A DNA stretch of 36,554 nucleotides from the NCBI GenBank assembly GCA_025765595.1, contig JAIVFH010000269.1, positions 1-36,554 of the forward strand, written 5' to 3'. The notes beneath the pieces were generated by a model. The model saw nothing but the letters and a program-made list of their open reading frames with translations, ran no database searches and was not told the DNA's origin. A program made the position numbers and the translations under genes. Shown here one piece after another: positions 21,174-29,140 of the stretch (position 1 is its first letter; each line of letters starts with the position of its first letter). The DNA is from Obelidium mucronatum (taxonomy: Eukaryota; Chytridiomycota; Chytridiomycetes; Chytridiales; Chytriomycetaceae).

Positions 21174-22811
21174 ATGCCTCCAGTTCCTATGCCTGTCAAC
21201 TCCTTCACCTGGATCTTCGGTCTGACCGTTGCATTCTCGTTCCTCGATGCCTACGCCATCGGTGCCAACGATGTGGCCAACTCTTTTGCTACATCTGTCG
21301 GTTCCCGTTCCCTTAAATTGTGGCAAGCTTGTTGCATTGCCATCTTTACTGAGTTTATTGGAGCTATTGCTTTGGGTGCTTCTACTACCGGTACCATCAA
21401 GGATGGAATCATCGCGCTCAGCATGTTTGACAAGCGTCAAGATCTTTTGATGGCAGCTTTCATGTGTGCCCTCATTGGTTCTTCCACTTGGGTCATGATT
21501 GCTACTCGTTTCGGTTGGCCAGTTTCTACTACTCACTCCATTGTTGGTGCTCTTATCGGTGTGGGTATCTCTGCTTTCGGAACTGACGCTGTTAACTGGG
21601 CTTGGGATGGAAAGGGTGTTGCTCAAATTGTTGCTTCTTGGTTGATTTCCCCAGCCGTTGCTGCCATTCTTGCTGCCTTGATCTACGGACTCACTCGTCA
21701 ATTCGTTCTCAAGGCCAAGAACCCACTCCGTGCTGGTATCTACGCGATTCCATTCTACTTCACTATTACCACCTTTATTGTTGCCTTCTACGTTGTCTCG
21801 AAGAACGGAAAGTCTACCCTCAAGATCACTGCCAACACTTTTGGAGGCCCACTTACTGTCTCTGGGGATGTTGCTCTTTGCATGGGGATTGTCGGTGGTC
21901 TTGCCGGTTTCGTTCTCCTAGTCTGTGTTGGTTTGGCTATTCCATACTTCATCCGTAAGCTTGAAAAGGAAGAAGACCTCAAGTGGTACCACTTCTTCTA
22001 CATTATCTTTGTCCCAACTCAGCCAAAGAACGAGAAGCTTGAACACGACCTCAAGGTCCAATTCACCCCACACTTGCTCGAAGATGGTGAAAAGGTTGTT
22101 GCCAACGCCGATGTTGAACAAAAGGTGCACGTTGCTGAAGGCCAAACTGATTCCAAGACTGTCATCGGAACCATCAAGGGAGGACTTATGGGAACTTACG
22201 AACTTGCCAAGAAAGGTCTCTTCCTTGACGTTGCTTCAGTCCAATCCGAAAACGCTCAGGCTGCTCACGGTCACGCTACTTTGTACGACAACAAGGTTGA
22301 ATTCTTGTTCTCCTTCCTCCAAGTTATGACTGCTTCCTTCGCCTCCTTTGCTCACGGTTCCAACGATGTCGCCAACGCTATTGGTCCTCTTGCCGCTGTC
22401 TACGACTTGTGGTCCACTGGTCAAGTCGCCAAGAACGCTAACGTTCAAACCTGGATGTTGGCCATGGGAGGTATCGCCATTGACTTGGGTCTTGCTCTCT
22501 ACGGATGGAGAATCATGATCAACTTGGGTAACAACTTGACCTACCACTCCCCATCCCGTGGTTTCGCCATGGAACTCGGTGCTGCCTTGTCTGTCATTTC
22601 TGCCTCCTTCTTGGCTCTCCCAGTCTCCACCACTCAATGTATTGTCGGTGCCACTATTGGTGTCGGTCTTATGAACGGAACCGCCAAGGCCATCAACTGG
22701 AAGATGGTTTCTTGGACCTTGTTCTCCTGGTTGCTTACTCTTCCAGTTGCCGGTGTCTCCGCCGGATGCCTCTACGCTCTCCTCACTCGTGGACCAAGCT
22801 TCAACAAGTAA
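21174..22811 (+). CDS. PHO89: PiT-family (PHO-4) sodium-dependent phosphate transporter
   Basis: Intronless 545-residue membrane protein that imports inorganic phosphate, probably with sodium, at the plasma membrane. Both PiT signatures are present: GANDVANSFATSVGS at about residue 30 and GSNDVANAIGPLAA at about residue 395, in inverted-repeat halves. Each half also has a VSTTHSIVGA/VSTTQCIVGA motif. About ten to twelve hydrophobic segments flank a large hydrophilic loop (about residues 270-375), the usual PiT topology. Codon use is strongly biased toward C-ending codons compared with its neighbours, as in highly expressed genes. A TATA box lies at 21099 and an AATAAA at 22874-22879. The length matches fungal Pho89-type proteins. 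Confidence 0.95.
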   Translation: MPPVPMPVNSFTWIFGLTVAFSFLDAYAIGANDVANSFATSVGSRSLKLWQACCIAIFTEFIGAIALGASTTGTIKDGIIALSMFDKRQDLLMAAFMCALIGSSTWVMIATRFGWPVSTTHSIVGALIGVGISAFGTDAVNWAWDGKGVAQIVASWLISPAVAAILAALIYGLTRQFVLKAKNPLRAGIYAIPFYFTITTFIVAFYVVSKNGKSTLKITANTFGGPLTVSGDVALCMGIVGGLAGFVLLVCVGLAIPYFIRKLEKEEDLKWYHFFYIIFVPTQPKNEKLEHDLKVQFTPHLLEDGEKVVANADVEQKVHVAEGQTDSKTVIGTIKGGLMGTYELAKKGLFLDVASVQSENAQAAHGHATLYDNKVEFLFSFLQVMTASFASFAHGSNDVANAIGPLAAVYDLWSTGQVAKNANVQTWMLAMGGIAIDLGLALYGWRIMINLGNNLTYHSPSRGFAMELGAALSVISASFLALPVSTTQCIVGATIGVGLMNGTAKAINWKMVSWTLFSWLLTLPVAGVSAGCLYALLTRGPSFNK

Positions 22812-22978
22812 ATATGGTAAAAACACACATCTTTCAACATAGAACTATATTATTATAGAAAGAATTATGAACGAATAAATCTTCATTATTTCCTTTTAAT
22901 AACATCCAGACATATAAAACGCGAAAAATGGAAGGTTTTAATCAAAAATTTAAAAATAAACATTGAATAATCGAAAAA

Positions 22979-23905
22979 ATGCCAGAAAGCCACCTTTCAG
23001 CAGCGTCATTGCCCTCTGAAGTCCTCGAGGCGATTCTAGAGCAGCTCCCAATCAATGGAGGCCTAATGCCGATGGCCTTGGCATCCAAGTGCTTATTTGC
23101 TCCCATCATTCTGGATTCTCCTTCCTTTGCTCGTCAACACTTTCATTATCAGTACGACGTATCAGGCTTAGCCTTCTGGGAGTTCTTGAATGATGCCAAC
23201 CTTCGAGACAACCGGTGGCTCTCCCTCCCAAACCAATACAACTTGGCCATCTACAAGGAGATCCTAGCCGCCCCCGACTGGAACCTAGTAGAAACGATTA
23301 TCGATCAATCAAAAAACCTAATGTGGTCGCTTCGCTGGAACATGCCTGCAACCCAAGCCTATATCTTGATCCACACACTTCTTGAGGATCCCTGTTTTGA
23401 CCCAACCCAGAACAAATGCAGAGCGATTCGTTGGGCATGTCGAAACGGCCACTTGGATGTTGTCAAATTGCTCATCAAAGTCCCGTCTGTCGATCCATCC
23501 ACTTTTGAAAATACCTGTCTTTCTTATGCAGCCGAGTTTGGCCACACTGAAATCGTCAAACTTTTACTTGCTGATCCTCGCGTTGATCCAGCAGATAGAG
23601 GAAGCATAGCGATTCGCCTCGCTGCTCAGGGTAACCAAGTTGGGGTTGTGAAGCTGCTTTTGAAAGATGGACGAGCGGATCCAGCGTCGGAAGATAACAA
23701 CGCCATTATTATTGCATCGGACGGAGGACTGTTTAATGTTGTGAAGCTGTTGCTTGCAGATTCACGAGTGGATGCCAAGGCGCAAAATGGGGCTCCTTTG
23801 TATTGGGCAAAGAAAAAGAAACACGCCAAAGTGGCAGAATTACTTGAAAAGCACATTCGAATCAAGAATCTGCAGCAACCAAAGAAACGCAATGTCTGGA
23901 GATGA
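22979..23905 (+). CDS. F-box/ankyrin repeat protein
   Basis: Single-exon, 308 residues. The N-terminal F-box is at about residues 9-45 (LPSEVLEAILEQLPINGGL, MALASKCLFAP), followed by SFARQHF. A linker of about 90 residues follows (FWEFLNDANL; LAIYKEILAAPDW; NLMWSLRWNMP); it is shared with the gene at 31919 and the relic at 1-640. About five ankyrin repeats cover residues 140-290. They have a lineage-style loop, D-x-R-V/A-D-P, in place of the usual G-A-D (LLLADPRVDPADRG, LLLKDGRADPASED). A basic tail ends the protein. F-box proteins normally bind Skp1 and present substrates to an SCF ubiquitin ligase; the target here is unknown. Confidence 0.85.
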   Translation: MPESHLSAASLPSEVLEAILEQLPINGGLMPMALASKCLFAPIILDSPSFARQHFHYQYDVSGLAFWEFLNDANLRDNRWLSLPNQYNLAIYKEILAAPDWNLVETIIDQSKNLMWSLRWNMPATQAYILIHTLLEDPCFDPTQNKCRAIRWACRNGHLDVVKLLIKVPSVDPSTFENTCLSYAAEFGHTEIVKLLLADPRVDPADRGSIAIRLAAQGNQVGVVKLLLKDGRADPASEDNNAIIIASDGGLFNVVKLLLADSRVDAKAQNGAPLYWAKKKKHAKVAELLEKHIRIKNLQQPKKRNVWR

Positions 23906-24091
23906 TTTTTGGATCAATAAAATAAGCTTCGAGAATGTGACTTCCGAAGTACCAACGTCAACCAATGAACGCCACTGCGTGGAAGTTTTCAAACTGATCA
24001 AATGATTACACGTGGATATAGCAGCAGCTGATTGTATCATCAAATATGAACGTTTTAACAGCCTTTTTTTCCTGTTGCGGGTGAATTGAAG

Positions 24092-24637
24092 ATGCTTGGA
24101 CGTGATTTTTCCAAAAAGCGACCCCTTCGAATCTCCATTGAAGAAAAAACAAACAGTAACTCTGCACATAAAATGGCAAATACTGGTTTGCCTGAACTGT
24201 CCTTGGGAACCCAACGTTTGCAACAAGAATCCGATCAAGAGACAGAATCCGATCCCGAATTCCAAAAGCGCTTCTACAACAAAGAGACCGCTGCAGCCAA
24301 AAAGAAACCCAAAAGAGTGCGCACGAGCATGTCTCACCAATGCCAAATTTGCTCCATGATCGTTTGCACAAAGAGCCATCTGCAAAGACACATGAGAATC
24401 CATTATGGATTCAAGCCGTACGCGTGTCTTTACCCCGGATGCAAAAAAAGATTTGCCAGAAGAGACAACATGTCGCAGCATTTTGCAAAACACACAACAA
24501 TGAAGAGGACATATTCCAAACCATTGAGACAAGAGGATCACGAGTCGGATATTGACTGTGGGTTGAATTTGGCGCTGGAAACGGACTCAGACGCTGCAAC
24601 ATTATTTTGGAATTTGGTGAAGGAGGCATCATTTTGA
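24092..24637 (+). CDS. C2H2 zinc-finger protein, paralogue of the gene at 885
   Basis: Single-exon, 181 residues from ATG 24092; a second Met lies 27 residues further on. Two C2H2 fingers lie at about residues 84-104 (CQICS...HLQRHMRIH) and 112-134 (CLYPGC...SQHFAKH). They are separated by YGFKPY and preceded by a basic cluster (KKKPKRVR) and the motif TESDPEFQ. The finger pair and the SDPEFQ motif match the gene at 885-1661, which is longer by its acidic and C-terminal parts. It is probably a nuclear DNA-binding regulator. The stop codon is only 29 bases before the ATG of the F-box/ankyrin gene at 24667. The tight spacing suggests the pair moves or is expressed together, but eukaryotic operons are not implied. 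Confidence 0.85.
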   Translation: MLGRDFSKKRPLRISIEEKTNSNSAHKMANTGLPELSLGTQRLQQESDQETESDPEFQKRFYNKETAAAKKKPKRVRTSMSHQCQICSMIVCTKSHLQRHMRIHYGFKPYACLYPGCKKRFARRDNMSQHFAKHTTMKRTYSKPLRQEDHESDIDCGLNLALETDSDAATLFWNLVKEASF

Positions 24638-24666
24638 GTGGGGTATCCTTGCGGACTTGAAATAAA

Positions 24667-26925
24667 ATGCCCTTGAATCCTTGCTTTCAAGTTGTTGACG
24701 TGGCCGAAGACATCCTGAAGCACCTTCCGCTGGTTGACGTTGTTTCTGTCGGGTTTTCGTCGAAAGCTCTCTTTGGTTCTTCCGTGTTTGGGAGTCTTCG
24801 CTTTGCCAGAATCCACTGCCAGCACCTATTGGCCGCCACTGTTATCCCTTGGCAGGATCCATCAGGCAAATGCTACAGCGGCTTCTGGAGCCATTGCGCC
24901 ATAGAAGCGCACCGGCTGCCGCTAGACTACCAAGTGGTAATTGCTTGTGGGTTGTTTGCTGTTGACAAGCCGCCTATTCGCCTCCCTCAGCTCACCAACT
25001 TCAGCTTGGTCGATGTGGACTATATACCGAGGCACTTTACCGAAAACTCAGTCTCTAGCACTCAAAGCCTTCGTCTCTTCAATAAGCTGCTGGACAACGC
25101 AGTGCTTCTCGACTTTGATCCAACTTGCATGAACAACAGACCGCTTTGCTGGGCGGCAAGACACGGTCGCCTGGATATTGTCAACTTGCTCTTGAGGATT
25201 CCTACAGTCGATCCAGGACAAGCGAATGGTGTCCCGATCACGATGGCAGCTCAATACAATCACCCTAAAGTAGTTGAACGGCTTCTCCAAGACCCAAGAA
25301 CAGATCCAGCTGTAAATAACCAGCACGCACTTCGTTATTCCTGCTTCTATGGACACGAAGAAGTGTTGAAGGCCCTCTTATCCCACCCGCGTGTCATTCC
25401 TACCGAAAACACAATCTACATTGCTTATAACAGATACCACGCCGCATGTTTGCATCTGTTATTAAATCACCCTCGAATCGACCCTCAGTTTGTGACAGCA
25501 AACTTTGCCTCTAACGCTTTACATTCACGTCGCGTTGATGTGTTGGACCAGATTTTGGGGAATGAGCGGTTTGATATGACCCATCGATGCAGCGAAATTC
25601 TTCGAACCGCGTCTCAATGCGAACGCATGGATATAGCTGAGTTGGTTGTAACCAATCCACGCTACCAGCGTGTAGTAGAAATCAGTCCAGCCACTTTCAA
25701 GAATCTCGCCGATACAGGAGGTGTGGAGATGGTCAGGCTGTTGGTGAACTTCACCAACTTGACTCAAAGTGCTGTGATGGAGGGCCTTTATTATGCGATG
25801 GAAATTGATGATGTCGAAATGGCTGCGTTGCTGTTGGTCGACAAAGAATCCCACCCCAGCTTCGATTCAGGAAGTAGTTTGCTCATGCAGGCGTGTTCGA
25901 ACGGTTCTGCAGATTTTGTCGAGCTTCTTTTGGGCGACCAGCGATTCGATCCCACAATGATGGGTCACATGTGCCTTAATATTGCTTGTCGAGCAAATCG
26001 CCCCTATGTTCTAAAACTTTTACTGGAAGATAGCCGCTGTCGGTCAAATAATTTGAGCAATTCTTTTCTTGAGCTTGCCTGCTTGAACGGATACGTGGGT
26101 ATAGTCAACCTCCTCCTTGGGATACCCTCTTGCGATCCTTCAGTGAATGAAAACGCGTGCATCCTCTCGGCTTCCAACATGGGCCATGAAGAGATTGTTC
26201 CCATTCTGTTGTCACACCCGGCAGTTACACCAGTCGAAGAATGCCTTCAAGTAGCGGTGGTGCGCAATCATGTTTCTGTTGTAAAACTCTTATTGGAGGA
26301 CGGCCGCTGCAACCCAGCTTCTGATCGAAATTACTGCATCCGCAAAGCCTGTGAATCCGCAAATGCCGCTACTCTGGTCCCTTTACTCCTCGCGGACCCT
26401 CGAGTGGATCCATCTGATTTGAATAATCAAGCCATCAAAAACGCGGCTTATTTTTGCGACCCGAAAGTCCTCCTACCTCTCCTTAACGATCCACGCGTAG
26501 ATCCAACCTTCAATGACAATGCCCTTTTTATTTCCGCTTGTTCACTCAACCAACCAAGCGTCGTTCACCAGCTCCTCCAGGATCCCCTTGTAAACCCAGG
26601 AGCGCAAAACAACCTAGCGATTCGCCAAGCGTTCCAAAACGGCAACTTTGAAATCTTGAACCTGCTTGTCACAGATTCACGCGTGGACCCATCGTTTGAC
26701 GAAAACTCGCTGATTATTCACGCTTGCTCAGAAGGTGTTTTGGATTTATTGATGCTACTTCTTGTTGATGGAAGGGCGGATCCAACTGTTTTGGATAACT
26801 GCTGTATTCGAACAGCTTGTGCGAATGGGTTCCAAGATGTAGTTAAGTTGCTGCTGCAAGATGGACGTGCGGATCCCTCTGTTTTTGAAAAGGTGTGTCT
26901 TCGGGTTGCTTCTGACTTGGGATAG
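24667..26925 (+). CDS. Large F-box-like/ankyrin repeat protein, about 18 repeats
   Basis: Intronless 752-residue frame. The first 45 residues form a diverged F-box (VAEDILKHLPLVDVVSVGF, SSKALFG, then FARIHC). After a short linker the rest is a long ankyrin solenoid. Roughly eighteen repeats of 33-36 residues carry D/H-x-R-x-D/x-P in the loop (DPRTDPA, HPRIDPQ, DQRFDPT, DPRVDPS, DGRADPT). Several middle repeats, around residues 280-400, have lost the consensus. The last repeat stops abruptly (CLRVASDLG) without a capping helix, so the array may once have been longer. It is likely a protein-binding adaptor. It lies directly after the C2H2 gene and converges on the gene at 26949 with 23 bases between stops. 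Confidence 0.85.
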   Translation: MPLNPCFQVVDVAEDILKHLPLVDVVSVGFSSKALFGSSVFGSLRFARIHCQHLLAATVIPWQDPSGKCYSGFWSHCAIEAHRLPLDYQVVIACGLFAVDKPPIRLPQLTNFSLVDVDYIPRHFTENSVSSTQSLRLFNKLLDNAVLLDFDPTCMNNRPLCWAARHGRLDIVNLLLRIPTVDPGQANGVPITMAAQYNHPKVVERLLQDPRTDPAVNNQHALRYSCFYGHEEVLKALLSHPRVIPTENTIYIAYNRYHAACLHLLLNHPRIDPQFVTANFASNALHSRRVDVLDQILGNERFDMTHRCSEILRTASQCERMDIAELVVTNPRYQRVVEISPATFKNLADTGGVEMVRLLVNFTNLTQSAVMEGLYYAMEIDDVEMAALLLVDKESHPSFDSGSSLLMQACSNGSADFVELLLGDQRFDPTMMGHMCLNIACRANRPYVLKLLLEDSRCRSNNLSNSFLELACLNGYVGIVNLLLGIPSCDPSVNENACILSASNMGHEEIVPILLSHPAVTPVEECLQVAVVRNHVSVVKLLLEDGRCNPASDRNYCIRKACESANAATLVPLLLADPRVDPSDLNNQAIKNAAYFCDPKVLLPLLNDPRVDPTFNDNALFISACSLNQPSVVHQLLQDPLVNPGAQNNLAIRQAFQNGNFEILNLLVTDSRVDPSFDENSLIIHACSEGVLDLLMLLLVDGRADPTVLDNCCIRTACANGFQDVVKLLLQDGRADPSVFEKVCLRVASDLG

Positions 26926-26948
26926 CGAAGTTCATTTTTCATTGAGAA

Positions 26949-28046
26949 TCATTGAGTTTGTTCTATTATCCTTATCGTCAAACGTAAAATCCAGAATAAC
27001 AATTCTTGTATTAGCCCACTAATTAGTTTGCTGATGGTGGCACCAAGACGCCCCACAGCTGCCCAAAATCGGTACCAGATCCTCTGTTTCCACCCCAGTA
27101 CAACACGATGATCGTCCAATAATAGATCAACAACCTCAGGTTTCCAACAACGGCAGGCTTCTCGGATCAGCTCATTATCCAAAGCAGCTGGATTGATCTG
27201 CCCATGAGCCAACGCAACGTTAACAGTTTCTGCAGCAAGATCTCTCCTAGGCATAAGTACCCTTTCCAACACAATATTATACACAAGTGCAGGGGAAGTG
27301 CTCGGATTTGTGAGGGTTGCCACAAATATTTTACGCCAACCTTCAAAGGCTAGTTTTTCTGCAGCATACTCAAAGGAATCATGGTTATCAACAAAACGGC
27401 AATAAGACCGTACAAATGCGTAATATAGCTCATGCAGGAAACAATCCGAGACAATAACTCTGTCATCTTTCATCAAGGTTTCGACAATGGAAGACCCCAG
27501 GAGGAGATTGAGCAAGTGGCGATTGCATTCAAAGTGAAATACAAGTGTTTCCTGGGATCCTTGACGCCGGACTAAAACTTGCCCTCTTTCAAACACCAAT
27601 TGGGAGTTACCTGCACAAAGACGCTGGTCTTCCAAAAGTGCTCGAAGCAGCCAATGGCGTCTCTCCCTCAACACAAATTTCAGCAGTTCATCGTCTTGGA
27701 AAGGGTTGAAGTCAGGGTATTGAATTCGCAATGCCCTGATTGTGCAGGAAGTCAGGAGTCGCCAAGTTGGGGCAAGATCAGCTGCTGGCGTGTTGGAAGT
27801 CATGGCGTTATAAAGGAGGACTACTTGGTGCTTCAATGGCAGGAATCGCCAGTGACGGAAAGACATTAATTCATGTTTGAGCTGGGTGTGTCTTTGTGCA
27901 AACGAGTAGCTTCCAAGCAGCAATGGAGCTAGAAAGTGCTTTGATGCAAGTGCGATAGGGACAAGGTTTCTGACTGGCAAATTAAGGAGGATTTGTTCGA
28001 GGACTTCGACTGGTAGTGACGGTGGCAGTCGTTGGAGAAGAACCAT
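26949..28046 (-). CDS. Diverged F-box protein with degenerate ankyrin region and hydrophobic C-terminus
   Basis: Single-exon, 365 residues. The F-box is close to the family (LPVEVLEQILLNLPVRNLVP, IALASKHFLAPLLL, SFAQRH). The region after it keeps only scattered ankyrin-like helices, such as LLRALLEDQRL, VETLMKDDRVIV, and IREACRCWKPEVVDLLLDDH at about residues 290-310. The last 45 residues (WYRFWAAVGRLGATISKLIS through LLFWILRLTIRII) are strongly hydrophobic and aromatic, with basic flanks. They could be a tail anchor or an amphipathic membrane helix, which the other copies here lack. It may be an F-box protein tethered to a membrane. Convergent with the long ankyrin gene. Confidence 0.75.
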   Translation of the reverse strand: MVLLQRLPPSLPVEVLEQILLNLPVRNLVPIALASKHFLAPLLLGSYSFAQRHTQLKHELMSFRHWRFLPLKHQVVLLYNAMTSNTPAADLAPTWRLLTSCTIRALRIQYPDFNPFQDDELLKFVLRERRHWLLRALLEDQRLCAGNSQLVFERGQVLVRRQGSQETLVFHFECNRHLLNLLLGSSIVETLMKDDRVIVSDCFLHELYYAFVRSYCRFVDNHDSFEYAAEKLAFEGWRKIFVATLTNPSTSPALVYNIVLERVLMPRRDLAAETVNVALAHGQINPAALDNELIREACRCWKPEVVDLLLDDHRVVLGWKQRIWYRFWAAVGRLGATISKLISGLIQELLFWILRLTIRIIEQTQ

Positions 28047-28147
28047 TTTTTGTTCTTTTGCGTGCTTTTTTTTCCTGGTTCACAATCAAAAACAAGTTCG
28101 TATTTTGATATATTTCTCATGCAATGTAATTGCTTGATAGTGTATTC

Positions 28148-29128
28148 TTAAATCCCGTATCGGTTCTCAAAATCGCACTTGAGGTCAAGATTACCACCCA
28201 AGTGACAAATGCGTAACTCGGGAAGCAACGCAAACTCTCTCGGTACCCAACCCGACAATTGGTTTTTGCCAAGCATGACAGTGTGTAATCTAAGGAGATT
28301 TCCGAATGATGCCGGAATAGAACCACTCAATCGATTCCCTTCCATACCCACATACTTCAATTGCACCAATCCGCCGATTTCGTTTGGAATACTGCCTTCC
28401 AGATTATTCATGGTAAAATGAAGGTATTCAAGATTGACTAGATTTCCAATCCACGACCCAATTACACCGTCAAGCTCATTGAAATTCAAATTCAAACGTT
28501 CCAACTTAATCAGGAAGCACAGACTTTCGGGGAGCGCACCAGTGATTTTGCAATTCACCAGACACAAAAACCTGAGATTATTCAAAGCTGCAATATCACT
28601 TGGGAATGGTCCGCCAAAAACAGTTCCACTCAGGTCAAGAGTGTCCAGAGTCGCTGGATATGACGTTAGCAGAAACGGCAGTCCTTGCAAAACAAGAGTA
28701 CGAAGTTTTTTGAGCTCCTTTAGACAATGTAGGGCAAGCGGATTGCGCAGCAAATACTTCTGATGGGATTTGGAATAGAAATGCCAGTTGATTAACCGCC
28801 ATGTACCGAGACAAGTTTCGCAATAAACAGACTGGAAGGAGGCAGGAGCCATAAAAAAGACGAATTCGAGATCCGTCGGGGTCGAGAAGTTCCGCTGGCA
28901 CCGTCCAGTAAACTGATCAAACTGTGGTTGAGCAAAGATGGCCAGATTTCTTCGAGCAAAGTGCTTCGAAGTCAGGACTTCGTTGATCCTCCGAGAGACT
29001 CGCCGAAGCACAAAGACTTGTTGAGGATGAATCCAAGCAAAGATTTGCGTCATGATTTCGGTGGGGACAGACATCAGTTTGCTTTGTGTCACCATTTTGA
29101 ACAAAATCCTCATTGAATCAAACCTCAT
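28148..29128 (-). CDS. F-box/LRR protein with plant-type LRRs
   Basis: Single-exon, 326 residues from ATG 29128; Met codons at 29113, 29095 and 29074 are alternatives. The F-box-like segment VPTEIMTQIFAWIHPQQVF, VLRRVSRRINEVL and HFARRNL is near residues 20-65. A Cys-containing middle region follows, then about six leucine-rich repeats of the L-x-x-N-x-L-x-G-x-I/x-P type (LEYLHFTMNNLEGSIPNEIG, LKYVGMEGNRLSGSIPASFG). It ends in a short cap with CHLGGNLDLKCDFENRYGI. It is a paralogue of the gene at 18511 and of the relic at 4489. It is a candidate SCF adaptor. Its start codon is only 12 bases from that of the divergent lipoxygenase gene. Confidence 0.85.
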   Translation of the reverse strand: MRFDSMRILFKMVTQSKLMSVPTEIMTQIFAWIHPQQVFVLRRVSRRINEVLTSKHFARRNLAIFAQPQFDQFTGRCQRNFSTPTDLEFVFFMAPASFQSVYCETCLGTWRLINWHFYSKSHQKYLLRNPLALHCLKELKKLRTLVLQGLPFLLTSYPATLDTLDLSGTVFGGPFPSDIAALNNLRFLCLVNCKITGALPESLCFLIKLERLNLNFNELDGVIGSWIGNLVNLEYLHFTMNNLEGSIPNEIGGLVQLKYVGMEGNRLSGSIPASFGNLLRLHTVMLGKNQLSGWVPREFALLPELRICHLGGNLDLKCDFENRYGI

Positions 29129-29140
29129 CACCCACTTGAC

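Noticed and set aside
22236..22826. Long antisense frames (also 21129-21701) within the phosphate transporter
   Set aside because: They arise from strong C-ending codon bias of the transporter; they have low-complexity Ser/Gly/Thr composition and no domain.
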